Shown here piece by piece: positions 45,562-54,683 of a stretch of 64,000 bases of DNA (position 1 is the stretch's first letter; every line of letters starts with the position of its first letter). Both the position numbers and the translations under genes were made by a program. The DNA is from Pseudescherichia sp031998825 (GTDB taxonomy: Bacteria; Pseudomonadota; Gammaproteobacteria; Enterobacterales; Enterobacteriaceae), in NCBI RefSeq assembly GCF_031998825.1, contig NZ_DAMACX010000009.1, positions 44,670-108,669 on the forward strand, read 5' to 3'. The notes under the pieces are model-generated. The model did not search any database. It saw only the letters and a list, made by a program, of their open reading frames with translations, and was not told where the DNA came from.

Positions 45562-46405
45562 GCTGTTCTCCCTTTTTCAGCAGGCGCAGCACGCGCCCAG
45601 GCAGCGGTCTGAGGCCCGGCTCGGCGCTGTCGCGCAGATCGTCACCCACAATATTGAGGGCCAGAATCAGCAGCACGATGGCGATGCCGGGGAAGAAGGT
45701 CATCCACCACGCGGTAAAGATCACCGCTTTGCCCTCCAGCAGCAGGTTGCCGAGGCTTGGCGTCGGCGCAGGCACGCCGGATCCGAGAAAGCTCAGCGCC
45801 GCCTCGGTCAGGATGGCTACCGAAAAGACCCACGTCACCTGCACAATCAGCGGGGAGATGACGTTGGGCAGCAGATGCAGCCAGACGATGCGCCCGGAAG
45901 TTGCCCCCTGGGCGCGCAGCGCTTCAATAAAGTTTTTCTCTTTTACCACCATCGCTGCGCCGCGGATCACCCGGGCAATGGACGGAACGTAGACCAGCGA
46001 CAGGGCCAGCACCACGTTCGCCACGTTGGGGCCGAGCACGCCGACGATGGCAATTGCCAGCAGCAGCGACGGAAAAGCAAACAGGCCGTCGCAGACGCGC
46101 ATCAGGATGCGGTCCAGCGGCCGATACCAGGCGCACAGCAGACCAATGACCATGCCGACAGCCCCGGCAATCAGCGCCACCGCCGCGCCGACGCTCAACG
46201 AGACGCGCACCGCCAGCGCCACGCGCACAAAAAGATCGCGGCCAAAGTTATCCGTGCCGAACCAGTGCGCAGCGCTGGGCGCTTTCAGACGGCTCAGCGG
46301 ATCGATGCTGTAGGCATCCCACGGGCTAAACAGGCTGCCGCAGAACGAGAGCAGCACAATGGCGGCCAGCACGCCGCACCACAGCAGCAGCTTACGATTT
46401 TTCAT
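45554..46405 (-). CDS. Dipeptide-type ABC transporter permease (DppC-like)
   Basis: This 283-residue permease has an N-terminal membrane helix and the five-helix BPD_transp_1 core with the ATPase-contact motif EALRAQGATSGRIVWLHLLPN (residues roughly 190-210). HWFGTDNFGRDLFVR near the N-terminus is typical of DppC/OppC/GsiD. ATGA overlap with the upstream permease gene. Confidence 0.92.
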   Translation of the reverse strand: MKNRKLLLWCGVLAAIVLLSFCGSLFSPWDAYSIDPLSRLKAPSAAHWFGTDNFGRDLFVRVALAVRVSLSVGAAVALIAGAVGMVIGLLCAWYRPLDRILMRVCDGLFAFPSLLLAIAIVGVLGPNVANVVLALSLVYVPSIARVIRGAAMVVKEKNFIEALRAQGATSGRIVWLHLLPNVISPLIVQVTWVFSVAILTEAALSFLGSGVPAPTPSLGNLLLEGKAVIFTAWWMTFFPGIAIVLLILALNIVGDDLRDSAEPGLRPLPGRVLRLLKKGEQHG

Positions 46406-47361
46406 GCCCCTTCCCCTCCCTCAACGGACAGGCGCGGATCGACCACATAGCTCAGCACGTCCACCGCCAGGTTAATCAGCACGTAGCAGACGGTGATCAG
46501 CAGTACGACGCCCTGGATCACGGTGAAGTCACGCCGCTCAATAGAATCGACGATCAGCGAGCCGACGCCAGGAATACCAAACACGCTCTCAATCACGATG
46601 GTGCCGGTCACCAGCGAGGCGAAGGACTCCCCGCAGATGGTCAGCACCGGGATCAGGGCATTCTTCAGGGTATGGCGCAACAGCACCGTTCGCTCCGGCA
46701 CCCCTTTCGCCCGGGCGGTGTTGATGAAGTTCTCCTGCAACACATCGAGCATCACGGCGCGGGTCATGCGGGAGATCAGCGCCGCAATGCGAAACCCCAG
46801 CGCGATGGCGGGCAACGTCAGATACCAGACGTTTTGCAGCCAGTCGTCATTAGTAGAGCGGTAGCCCACTACCGGGAACCAGCGCAGCTGGACGGCGAAA
46901 AAGAAGATCAGAAACAGACCGAGCAGAAAGCCCGGCACCGACATGCCAAAGGTCGCGAGGGCGCGGATCGCCCGATCGGCAACGCGTCCGTGCTGCCAGG
47001 CGCTAATCACCCCGCTCGCTAGGCCGAGCACCAGCGCAATCACCTGGGCATAGAGAGCCAGCGCCAGCGTCGGGGCCAGATGCTGCAAAAACAGTTCGCT
47101 AACGCTGGCGTTGAGGAACAGCGAGTGGCCCAGATCGCCGGAGAGCACTGCGCTGAACCAGCTGACAAACTGCACCAGCAGCGGCCTGTCGAGACCCATC
47201 TGCTGACGCAGGGCAGCGATATCCTGCGGGCTGGCGTCGTTGCCAAGGATCACCATCACCGGATCGCCCGGCGCAAGGTGCACCAGGCAGAACACCACCA
47301 GCGAGACGACGAACAGCACCGGCAGCAGCGCCATGATCCGGTGAAACAGAAACCACTTCAT
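46402..47361 (-). CDS. Dipeptide-type ABC transporter permease (DppB-like)
   Basis: This 319-residue permease shows the DppB/GsiC pattern: FVVSLVVFCLVHLAPGDPV in the first helix region and the coupling motif TARAKGVPERTVLLRHTLKNALIPVLT. Six membrane helices are expected. It starts 15 bases after the binding-protein gene. Confidence 0.93.
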   Translation of the reverse strand: MKWFLFHRIMALLPVLFVVSLVVFCLVHLAPGDPVMVILGNDASPQDIAALRQQMGLDRPLLVQFVSWFSAVLSGDLGHSLFLNASVSELFLQHLAPTLALALYAQVIALVLGLASGVISAWQHGRVADRAIRALATFGMSVPGFLLGLFLIFFFAVQLRWFPVVGYRSTNDDWLQNVWYLTLPAIALGFRIAALISRMTRAVMLDVLQENFINTARAKGVPERTVLLRHTLKNALIPVLTICGESFASLVTGTIVIESVFGIPGVGSLIVDSIERRDFTVIQGVVLLITVCYVLINLAVDVLSYVVDPRLSVEGGEGA

Positions 47362-47376
47362 CGGCTGTTACTCCAC

Positions 47377-48939
47377 TCAGGGCTGGCTGACGGTGACGTT
47401 CCACAGCACCGGACCAATCAGGTCGTGGTACCCCTTAACGTTTTTCTTAATAGCAACCGGCTCCGGCGTGGTATGGCCGAGCACAATCACCGGCAGATAC
47501 TGCCAGGTCAGCACGTGGAGCTTGTCCACCAGCGGCTTCGCCTCTTTTAGCGACGGAGCCTGCTTGATCGCATCCAGCACGCCGTCAATCTCCGGGCTGT
47601 TGCTCAGCCCTGGGAATTTGGCCCGCGAGTCGAGGAATGGATACTGGTGCAGTACCTGTCGCATCGAGAACTCCAGCGCGCAGAGATCGAAGTTTTTCGG
47701 ATCCTGGCGGCGCTGCAATACGGTCGGCCAGTCGTAGACGTCGAGGCGCGACTTGACGCCGATCTGCTTGAGTACCTGCTGGGCGACAATCGCCAGGTTA
47801 TAGAGCTCGGCATACTCTTTGGTGGCGATGATCACCACCTCTTCGCCGTTATAGCCGGACGCCTTTACCAGCTGGCGGGCCTCGTCGAGCTTATGCTGAT
47901 TCCAGAACGGCTTGCCCGCGTCGCTGTACCAGTCGACCTGGTTAGGGAAGCCCAGAGAGGGATCCTCTTTAAAGAAGCGCGGATCGCTGTAGCCTGCCAG
48001 CAGCGTCTGATGGACGTCGAGAGCAAGGTTAAACGCCTGGCGCAGCTTAACGTTGGCAAAGGGTCCCTGCTGCTTGTTGAAGAGATAGGTAATCAGCGAT
48101 CCGCCGCTCTCGGGCTGAGCCAGGGAGAGGTCCGGGGCGCTGCTCAGGGCGTCGATATTGTCCTTCGGCAGGTTAAAGACGAGGTCGTACTCGCCGGTCA
48201 TCGCCCCCGCCAGCCGGGTTGACTCATCGGTAATGTAGCGGAACCAGATATCCTTCACGTTGGCCTGCTTCTGGCCGGAGAGACCGCTGGCCGGCTCACT
48301 GCGGGCGCTATAGCCATCGTAGCGGGTCAGGTGCAGATACTCGCCCTGCTTAAACTCCGCCAGCTTATAGGGACCGGTACCGATCAGTTCGCTGACCGGC
48401 TTTTTACTGCTGTTCGCCTCATCAATAAGACGTTTAGGCATGATCGCCGCAATGTTCTTCACATCGGCCAGCACGTTAAGCGTAATTAGCGACGGCTCAG
48501 GAAGGACGAGGTGCACGGTCTTATCGTCGACCTTGCTGAAGACCGCGCCGGGGAGGTTAGCTTTTCCCTGGGTGGAGACCGCCAGCCAGCGGCTCATTGA
48601 GGCAACCACGTCGTCTGCCGTCAGCGGCTGCCCGTCATGGAAGCGGACGCCGTCGCGCAGCACAAAGGTATAGGTTTTACGATCGTCGCTCAGGGTGTAC
48701 GACGCCACCAAATCCGGCACCGGCTCAAACTTATCGTTGATGGTGAACAGCTCTTCAAAGATGTGGCGATCCACGTCCGAAGTGGCGTTGTTGGTGGTTA
48801 AGTAAGGATCCAGCGTACCGGGCCGGTTGCCATAGGCGATGTTCAGCGTGGCGTTGCGGTTTACGGCTTCAGCCAGCGCGCTTTCCCAGGGTAAAGAGGC
48901 CGCCAGCAACAGTGCGGCGGCAGAGAACACGTTTTTCAT
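47377..48939 (-). CDS. Periplasmic substrate-binding protein of the dipeptide-type importer (SBP family 5)
   Basis: The 520-residue product has a signal peptide (about residues 1-23, ending SALA) and the family 5 binding-protein fold: PGTLDPYLTTNNATSDVDRHIFE, DDRKTYTFVLRDGVRFHDGQPLTADDVV and IGTGPYKLAEF. Family members bind peptides, glutathione, opines or nickel, so the ligand is not fixed by sequence. Its start overlaps the stop of the M20 amidohydrolase gene, which argues that the imported compound is that enzyme's substrate. Confidence 0.92.
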   Translation of the reverse strand: MKNVFSAAALLLAASLPWESALAEAVNRNATLNIAYGNRPGTLDPYLTTNNATSDVDRHIFEELFTINDKFEPVPDLVASYTLSDDRKTYTFVLRDGVRFHDGQPLTADDVVASMSRWLAVSTQGKANLPGAVFSKVDDKTVHLVLPEPSLITLNVLADVKNIAAIMPKRLIDEANSSKKPVSELIGTGPYKLAEFKQGEYLHLTRYDGYSARSEPASGLSGQKQANVKDIWFRYITDESTRLAGAMTGEYDLVFNLPKDNIDALSSAPDLSLAQPESGGSLITYLFNKQQGPFANVKLRQAFNLALDVHQTLLAGYSDPRFFKEDPSLGFPNQVDWYSDAGKPFWNQHKLDEARQLVKASGYNGEEVVIIATKEYAELYNLAIVAQQVLKQIGVKSRLDVYDWPTVLQRRQDPKNFDLCALEFSMRQVLHQYPFLDSRAKFPGLSNSPEIDGVLDAIKQAPSLKEAKPLVDKLHVLTWQYLPVIVLGHTTPEPVAIKKNVKGYHDLIGPVLWNVTVSQP

Positions 48940-50180
48940 TCAGCAGCGGCTCCGGTCAACGTTCTGTCAGCGTATGGGGTGGATTTACGCCCGGCAAATT
49001 CGTCTTTCGCCGCCTGCAATAGCGTCGGCTCAGTCAGCAGGCGCAGGCCCGCGTTAGCCAGCACCACTGCCCCGGTGACCAGCGCATCGTAGCCCTGCTC
49101 GGAGTTAGCGGCTTCGCGGAAGGCGACGGTGTGACCGATCAGATCGTCGGGACCAATCTTGATCGACGGATGCGCGGTAGGCACGGCATGGCTGATATCG
49201 CCTACGTCGGTAGAGCCTTTGCCCTCTTTCTGGCGCAGATCGACCTGCTCACCTACAGCGGTAAACTCTTCGAGGAAGAGGTTGTTCAGCGTGTGGTTAA
49301 TATTAAAGTCGCGGGGGCCAACCTGGTGCTCGATTCTGACCGTGGTACCGGTGGCGATGGCAACGCCCTCGGCAATGGCGCGGAGACGCGGCTCCAGGGC
49401 TTCCACCGCCTCGCGGGTTTCAGCCCGGATGTAGTAGTGCGCGGAGGCGTACTCCGGGATCACGTTCGGGGCCTGACCGCCGTTGGTGATGATGCCGTGC
49501 ACGCGCACGCCGTCAGGCAGCTGCTGGCGCAGCACGCTAATGCCGTTATAGAGCAGCACCAGCGCATCCAGGGCGTTAACCCCTTTGTGCGGCGAGCTGC
49601 CCGCATGGGAGGGCTTGCCGTAGAAGTGGAAATAGAGGTGGTTGTTAGCTAAAAATGGCCCAGTTAGCTGCGTTTTGCCGCCGGGGTGGACCATCATCGC
49701 TGCATCAACATCCTTCAGAAAACCGTGCTCAACGAAGCGGGCTTTGACGTTGCCGTTTGGCCCGCCCTTGCCGCGCAGGCCGCCCTCTTCCGCAGGGGTG
49801 CCCAGCACCACCACCTTGCCGCCGGTCTGGTCGAGGGTCTCGCTCAGGGCGATCGCCGCGGCGATACTGGTCACGCCAATAATGTTATGCCCGCAGGCGT
49901 GACCGATATCGATCAGGGCATCGTACTCCGCCAGGTAGGCGATGGTCGGGCCCGGTTTGCCACTCTCTTTCACCGCATAGAATGCCGTTTCATGTCCGGC
50001 CACGTTCGAGGTGACCTCGAAGCCATTTTTCGCCAGCAGCGCCGTCAGCAGACCGTTGGCATAGTACTCGTTGTTCCCGGTCTCCGGGTGCGCATGAATA
50101 TCTTTCGAGATCGCAATATATTCGTCGCGGTGTTGGTGAATACTCTGTTCCAGCCGGGTTTTTAATTCGCTAATGCTCAT
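48936..50180 (-). CDS. M20-family amidohydrolase (AbgB/ACY1L2-like)
   Basis: This 414-residue cytoplasmic zinc-type hydrolase shows all M20D metal-ligand positions: AEYDALIDIGHACGHN (His94, Cys96, His98), TPAEEGG (Glu131, Glu132) and VHPGG (His165). Relatives cleave p-aminobenzoyl-glutamate, N-acyl amino acids or unusual dipeptides. I start at the ATG at 50180, after AAGGTGGA, over a GTG three codons earlier. It lies between the two transporter blocks with 60 bp to the taurine-type ATPase and a four-base overlap with the binding protein, and probably frees an amino acid from an imported conjugate. Confidence 0.88.
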   Translation of the reverse strand: MSISELKTRLEQSIHQHRDEYIAISKDIHAHPETGNNEYYANGLLTALLAKNGFEVTSNVAGHETAFYAVKESGKPGPTIAYLAEYDALIDIGHACGHNIIGVTSIAAAIALSETLDQTGGKVVVLGTPAEEGGLRGKGGPNGNVKARFVEHGFLKDVDAAMMVHPGGKTQLTGPFLANNHLYFHFYGKPSHAGSSPHKGVNALDALVLLYNGISVLRQQLPDGVRVHGIITNGGQAPNVIPEYASAHYYIRAETREAVEALEPRLRAIAEGVAIATGTTVRIEHQVGPRDFNINHTLNNLFLEEFTAVGEQVDLRQKEGKGSTDVGDISHAVPTAHPSIKIGPDDLIGHTVAFREAANSEQGYDALVTGAVVLANAGLRLLTEPTLLQAAKDEFAGRKSTPYADRTLTGAAAE

Positions 50181-50240
50181 TGCTTCCACCTTGTGTTGAT
50201 GACAGTCGATTCATTCCCGACACCGGGAACCACGGATTAA

Positions 50241-51017
50241 CTAAAAATGGCGCTTTGCCTCCTGGCGGACGCGGTGCAGAACGTGCTGTTTAATCTCGCC
50301 GTACAGCGGATGCGCCGCCAGATTTTCGATATCGCGTTCACGGCCAAACGGCAGGGTCACCTCTTCGACGATTTTTCCCGGTTTTGCCGACATGATCAGG
50401 ATGCGATCGGCGAGGAACAGCGCCTCCTCCACGTCATGGGTGACGAAGAGCAGCGTGGTCTCCGTTGCCAGCCAGGCGTTGCGCAGCAGCTCCTGCATCA
50501 TCAGGCGCGTCTGGGCATCAAGCGCACCAAACGGCTCGTCAAGCAGCAGCACCTCGGGACCAGGCAGCCAGGCGCGAGCCAGCGCCACGCGCTGCTTCAT
50601 ACCGCCGGAGAGCTGCCAGGGGGCATGGTTCTCGAACCCCCTCAGCCCAACGCGAGCCAGCCACTCCCGCGCCTGCGCGTTGACCTCGTCGCGGTTATGC
50701 TTGCCAAGACGCGGACCAAAGGTGACGTTATCCAGCACCGACAGCCACGGAAACAGGTTCGGCTGCTGGAAGATCATTCCCCGCGACGGGCCGGGCTGGC
50801 GCACCGGTTCTCCGCCGCACAGCACACGCCCGCTGTCGGGCTGGTTAAAGCCTGCCACCAGGTTGAGGATGGTGGATTTGCCGCAGCCCGACGGCCCCAG
50901 CAGCACCACAAACTCCCCCTTTTGCAAGGAGAGGGAGATATCCTCAAGAACGGTAAAAGGGTGCGGTTTTGCCGCAAACTGGAGAGAGACATTCTCCAGC
51001 GCAATCTGTACAGCCAT
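50241..51017 (-). CDS. Taurine/sulfonate-type ABC transporter ATP-binding protein (TauB/SsuB-like)
   Basis: The 258-residue ATPase has Walker A GPSGCGKST, the Q-loop FQQPNLFPWLSVLDNV typical of nitrate/sulfonate/taurine importers, signature LSGGMKQRVALARAW and Walker B VLLLDEPFGALDAQTR. Its start codon shares one base with the permease stop (TAATG). TauB and SsuB are equally close by eye. Confidence 0.93.
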   Translation of the reverse strand: MAVQIALENVSLQFAAKPHPFTVLEDISLSLQKGEFVVLLGPSGCGKSTILNLVAGFNQPDSGRVLCGGEPVRQPGPSRGMIFQQPNLFPWLSVLDNVTFGPRLGKHNRDEVNAQAREWLARVGLRGFENHAPWQLSGGMKQRVALARAWLPGPEVLLLDEPFGALDAQTRLMMQELLRNAWLATETTLLFVTHDVEEALFLADRILIMSAKPGKIVEEVTLPFGRERDIENLAAHPLYGEIKQHVLHRVRQEAKRHF

Positions 51018-51787
51018 TATTCTTTCCCCGCCCAGGGCACAAACAGGCGTTGCAGGCCCAAAAGAAGAAGATCCAGCAGATAGCCAATCCCGCCGAGCAA
51101 CAGAATGCCCAGCATCACAATATCGGTGCGCAGGTAGGAGCTGGCGTTGATCACCATCCAGCCGAGGCCCGAGCTGGCGGCTACCATCTCCGCCGCGATA
51201 AGCGAGGTCCAGCCGATGCCAATCGATAGCCTGACGGTGGTAAACAGCTCCGGTAGTGCGTCCGGCAGCACCACGCGCAGAAAAATCTGCCCTTTCGTCG
51301 CGCCCAGCGTCTGGGCGACGCGGATGCGTGACCGGCCGATGCGCTCAACCGCCGCGCTGGCCCCCACCACCACGCTCAGGAAGGTGGCGATGAAGATCAG
51401 GAAGAACTTTGAGGCTTCGCCGATGCCAAGCCACACCACCGCCAGCGGGATCAGGGCAATCTTCGGCAGCGGGCGCAGAAACTGGACGAAGGGGTTTAGC
51501 ACTGCCGACAGACCGTTGGAGAGGCCCATCAGCAGCCCGAGCGGGATGCCAATCACAATCGCCACGGCGAAGGCGCTCAGCGCCCTGGCCAGGCTCACCA
51601 TCACATGCTCCCAGAGCGGCACCTGACGGTAACCGTCCGCCAGCAGCTCTTCCGTGGTTAAACCGATATCGGTTAACGACGGCAGCAGAAGCGGATCCAC
51701 CCACTGCCGGGTGGCCGCCACCTGCCAAATTGCAAAAAAGATCGCCACCGATGCAACGCTGATGGCGATGTGCTGACTCAATCTCAT
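51017..51787 (-). CDS. Taurine/sulfonate-type ABC transporter permease (TauC-like)
   Basis: The 256-residue permease has about six membrane helices. Family blocks are FLRPLPKIALIPLAVVWLGIGE, the coupling motif RVAQTLGATKGQIFLRVVLP and IGIGWTSLIAAEMVAASSGLGWM, which align well with E. coli TauC as I recall it. ATGA overlap with the binding-protein gene. Confidence 0.92.
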   Translation of the reverse strand: MRLSQHIAISVASVAIFFAIWQVAATRQWVDPLLLPSLTDIGLTTEELLADGYRQVPLWEHVMVSLARALSAFAVAIVIGIPLGLLMGLSNGLSAVLNPFVQFLRPLPKIALIPLAVVWLGIGEASKFFLIFIATFLSVVVGASAAVERIGRSRIRVAQTLGATKGQIFLRVVLPDALPELFTTVRLSIGIGWTSLIAAEMVAASSGLGWMVINASSYLRTDIVMLGILLLGGIGYLLDLLLLGLQRLFVPWAGKE

Positions 51788-52791
51788 TGCGCTGCTACCG
51801 CCGCTTTACGAATGTATTCGGAGTTGATCGCGGCATCCCAACTGGCTGGGATGTCACGCTTGCGGATCTCGCCAATGCCGGCGAGGAAGCTGGAGGTTTT
51901 GCTCAGCGCCTTGCCGATCCCGCTGTCGGTGGTCTGGGTGCCGTTGCCCAGCCAGGCTGCCGTGCCCTGCTCGGCCAGGGTGGGGTACTCCAGGCCGCCG
52001 AGGGTGTTAGCTGCGGTAGTCACCGGGGCACCCACCTCTTTTGCCACGATGGCTGCCGCACGCTCAGGATCCTTCTTGAACTCGTTGACCTTCTCCTGAT
52101 GCACGCGCAGGAAGGCGCTGACGGTTTCCGGATACTGCTCAGCGAAGGCTTTACGCACCACGTAGTTGTTGTAGATCAGGTAGCCATCTTTCTGCAGATC
52201 TTTGGTGGCAAAGACCTGATGACCGCCGGAGGACTCCAGCTCCTGGGCAAACGGGGCCCAGACGTAGCCTGCGTCTATATCGCCCCGCTTCCATGCGGCG
52301 ACCATCTCAGCCGGGCGCAGCGGCAGCAGGGTAATTTTGCTGCGGTCGAGCTTATTGACGCTAATTGCCGCCTCCAGCGCGTATTGCGCGGTAGAGTTTG
52401 GCGGATAGGCCACGCGTTTCCCTTCGATGTCCTTAATGTTAGTAATGCCATCTTTGCCAATTAAGCGCTCGTAGCTGGCAATCACCCCGGAGACGCCAAT
52501 AATCTCTACGGGTAATTTACGCACCACGCCCGCGGTAGCCGGGCTGGATCCGAAATTAGCAATATCGATGGCGTTGCTGGCGAAATAGCTCAGCGCATCC
52601 GCGCCGGAAGCAAATTGCACCCATTTCACTTTGCTGTTTAACGCTTTATCCAGCGAGCCGTCGGCTTTCGCCAGCATTAATACCTGCGAACCGCCGCTAT
52701 AGGCGACACGCACCTCTTCCGGTGAGGCGGCCCAGGTCATATTTGTCCACAAGCTACCCGCTGCCAGTAATATGCAGAGACTTTTTTTCAT
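51784..52791 (-). CDS. Periplasmic binding protein of taurine/sulfonate type (TauA-like)
   Basis: The 335-residue product has a signal peptide (about residues 1-21, ending MTWA) and the TauA-type fold: VAYSGGSQVLMLAKADGS, NFGSSPATAG and the hinge motif AAWKRGDIDAGYVWAPF, shared with E. coli TauA. That motif makes a small sulfonate the likely ligand. I start at 52791 because MKKSLCILLAAG is a proper signal peptide with AGGA upstream; the longer frame runs into the racemase gene. Confidence 0.91.
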   Translation of the reverse strand: MKKSLCILLAAGSLWTNMTWAASPEEVRVAYSGGSQVLMLAKADGSLDKALNSKVKWVQFASGADALSYFASNAIDIANFGSSPATAGVVRKLPVEIIGVSGVIASYERLIGKDGITNIKDIEGKRVAYPPNSTAQYALEAAISVNKLDRSKITLLPLRPAEMVAAWKRGDIDAGYVWAPFAQELESSGGHQVFATKDLQKDGYLIYNNYVVRKAFAEQYPETVSAFLRVHQEKVNEFKKDPERAAAIVAKEVGAPVTTAANTLGGLEYPTLAEQGTAAWLGNGTQTTDSGIGKALSKTSSFLAGIGEIRKRDIPASWDAAINSEYIRKAAVAAQ

Positions 52792-52820
52792 TTTATTTAT
52801 CCTGTTAGAGAGTGAAGAGA

Positions 52821-53522
52821 TTAACGATATTCCTGCCAGAGGGCCGAACATCGCTCCGCCAGCGCCTGGGCAGGATCGATGGCGTGATCAAGAAAGGGGG
52901 AGTCGATGGCGTCCAGCGCCACCGGCACTTCAGTGCAGGCAAGAATGAGCGTTTCTGCGCCCCGCTCAACCAGCGCCTGGGCCTGAAGAGAGAGCAGCTC
53001 GCCACCCTCGCGCAGCGCACCGCGCTTGACCGCGTAGCAGCCGGGAACAAACCAGCTCTCCAGCTCCTGCTCGCCAGGCAGCACCGGGGTAACGTTAAGG
53101 CGCTCCAGCCCCTGTTGGAACCAGCCCGCCGCCAGCGTGCCGTGGGTCGCGATGACCCCGACGCGCGTCGGCGCACGCTCAGCGATACGTCCGAGGGTTG
53201 CCTCAACGATATGCAGGATCGGCGCATCGCTGGCTTTGCTCAGGGCGTCATACCAGTGATGAGCAGTATTGCAGGGGATCGCAATATGGCTCGCCCCGGC
53301 GGCGTTAAGTTTTTCGATCCCGTTCAGCAGCTGCGGCAGCGGCGACGGGCCAAGCCCGGCCAGCGCCTTCTGCCGATCGGCAATCTGCGGAACGTTCCAG
53401 GCAACGACCGGGATCTGCTGCTGATCGCTGGTCGCAGGCGTCGCTGCCAGCAGCTTCGCCATAAAGTCGACCGTCGCCAGCGGCCCCATGCCGCCGAGAA
53501 CGCCTAACAAAAACGGTTTCAT
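52821..53522 (-). CDS. Aspartate/glutamate-racemase-family protein
   Basis: This 233-residue cytoplasmic enzyme has the two catalytic cysteines of PLP-independent amino acid racemases: Cys84 in IPCNTAHHW and Cys196 in LACTEVP. The N-terminus LGVLGGMGPLATVDF is standard. Both acids and bases being present, it should interconvert L and D forms of an acidic amino acid. Beside a cysteate-lyase-like gene (four-base overlap) and a sulfonate importer, cysteate (2-amino-3-sulfopropionate) is a plausible substrate, but aspartate is the default for the family. Confidence 0.87.
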   Translation of the reverse strand: MKPFLLGVLGGMGPLATVDFMAKLLAATPATSDQQQIPVVAWNVPQIADRQKALAGLGPSPLPQLLNGIEKLNAAGASHIAIPCNTAHHWYDALSKASDAPILHIVEATLGRIAERAPTRVGVIATHGTLAAGWFQQGLERLNVTPVLPGEQELESWFVPGCYAVKRGALREGGELLSLQAQALVERGAETLILACTEVPVALDAIDSPFLDHAIDPAQALAERCSALWQEYR

Positions 53523-54520
53523 TTTTCCAGCACCTGGCGATAGCCAAACAGCCCGGCAGAGCCGCCGGTGTGGATGAACACCACGTTCTCATCCTTGCGG
53601 AAGTGACCTTTGCGGATCAGATCCACCAGCCCGGCAAAGCCTTTGCCGGAGTAGACCGGATCCAGCAGGATACCCTCGTGACGCGCCAGCAGGCGCAGCG
53701 CCTCCAGCATCCCTTCGGTCGGCAGGCCGTAGCCTTCGCCGACGTAGTCGCTGTTAGCCACCACGGCGTCACGCGGCAGCTCGCCCGGCACATCCAGCAG
53801 CTCAAGGGTGCGGGAGGCCAGATTCCAGACGTTCTCCTCCTGCTTCGCCTTCGGCGCACGCACGCTGATGCCGAGGACCGGAACGTGGCTGTGGGTGGCG
53901 TGGAAGCCCGCGACCAGCCCGGCCTGAGTGCCGGTGCTGCCGGTAGCGTGGACAACGTGATCGATACGCAGGCGCAGCTGGGAAGACTGGTAGAGAAGCT
54001 CCTCGGCGCAGGCAACGTAGCCCAGCGCGCCGATGGGGTTAGAGCCGCCGCCAGGGATAACGTAGGGGCGGTGGCCCTTCTCGCGCAGCTCGCTGGCGTA
54101 GATATCCATGGCCTGCTGCATGTCGGTACCGCCCGGCAGATGAGCGACGATTTCGCCGCCGAGCAGCTCATCCAACAACACGTTGCCGGAGCGCTGATAA
54201 TCTTCGCCAAAGTCGGTGACCCGCTTCTCCAGCAGCACTTTGGCTGGCAGGCCGAGCTTCGCCGCGCCGGCGATGGTCTGCCGCACGTGGTTGGACTGGG
54301 TAGCGCCCTGGGTAATAATCACGTCAGCGCCCTGCTGCTGCGCGTCGGCCAGCAGGAATTCAAGCTTACGGGTCTTATTTCCGCCGGTAGCAAGGCCGGT
54401 TGCATCGTCGCGCTTAATCCATATTTTCGGCCCGCCCAGCAAGGCTGAGAGATTTTCTAAAGGTTCAAGCGGGGTCGGAAAATGGCCCAGTGAAAGTCGT
54501 GGGAAACGTGCCAGATGCAT
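53519..54520 (-). CDS. PLP-dependent L-cysteate sulfo-lyase / D-cysteine desulfhydrase-like enzyme
   Basis: The 333-residue product belongs to the fold-type II PLP family that contains ACC deaminase, D-cysteine desulfhydrase (DcyD) and L-cysteate sulfo-lyase (CuyA). PLP lysine is Lys49 in GGNKTRKLEFL, and TQGATQSNHVRQT and IPGGGSNPIGALGYV build the cofactor site. From memory, MHLARFP at the start, VRAPKAKQEENVWNLA, VANSDYVGEGYG and DLIRKGHF resemble Ruegeria CuyA more than E. coli DcyD. CuyA splits L-cysteate to pyruvate, ammonia and sulfite; DcyD gives sulfide from D-cysteine. It is the first gene of the eleven-gene operon, with AAGGAG before the ATG. Confidence 0.87.
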   Translation of the reverse strand: MHLARFPRLSLGHFPTPLEPLENLSALLGGPKIWIKRDDATGLATGGNKTRKLEFLLADAQQQGADVIITQGATQSNHVRQTIAGAAKLGLPAKVLLEKRVTDFGEDYQRSGNVLLDELLGGEIVAHLPGGTDMQQAMDIYASELREKGHRPYVIPGGGSNPIGALGYVACAEELLYQSSQLRLRIDHVVHATGSTGTQAGLVAGFHATHSHVPVLGISVRAPKAKQEENVWNLASRTLELLDVPGELPRDAVVANSDYVGEGYGLPTEGMLEALRLLARHEGILLDPVYSGKGFAGLVDLIRKGHFRKDENVVFIHTGGSAGLFGYRQVLEK

Positions 54521-54645
54521 AATAGCTCCTTGCGAATTAACGCATCAGATATTTAACAATTATGCAGCTACTATACACAGGCGGGCTTGGGGGCTAAGAA
54601 CAAATAAAAAATATCGATTGCCGGAAATTAGCTAACGGTAGAAAT

Positions 54646-54673
54646 AAAAAAACCCCCTTTACGAATAAAGGGG
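54646..54673 (-). terminator. Rho-independent terminator of rnr
   Basis: On the minus strand CCCCTTTA, loop TTCG and TAAAGGGG are followed by G and seven Ts. It comes just after the rnr stop and isolates rnr from the inserted operon, whose promoter must lie in 54521-54645. Confidence 0.93.
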
Positions 54674-54683
54674 ATTAATAATC

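Noticed and set aside
45506..46450. 314-codon plus-strand frame opposite the peptide permease genes
   Set aside because: Histidine/glutamine-rich shadow sequence with no signal or domain; the minus-strand permease is certain.
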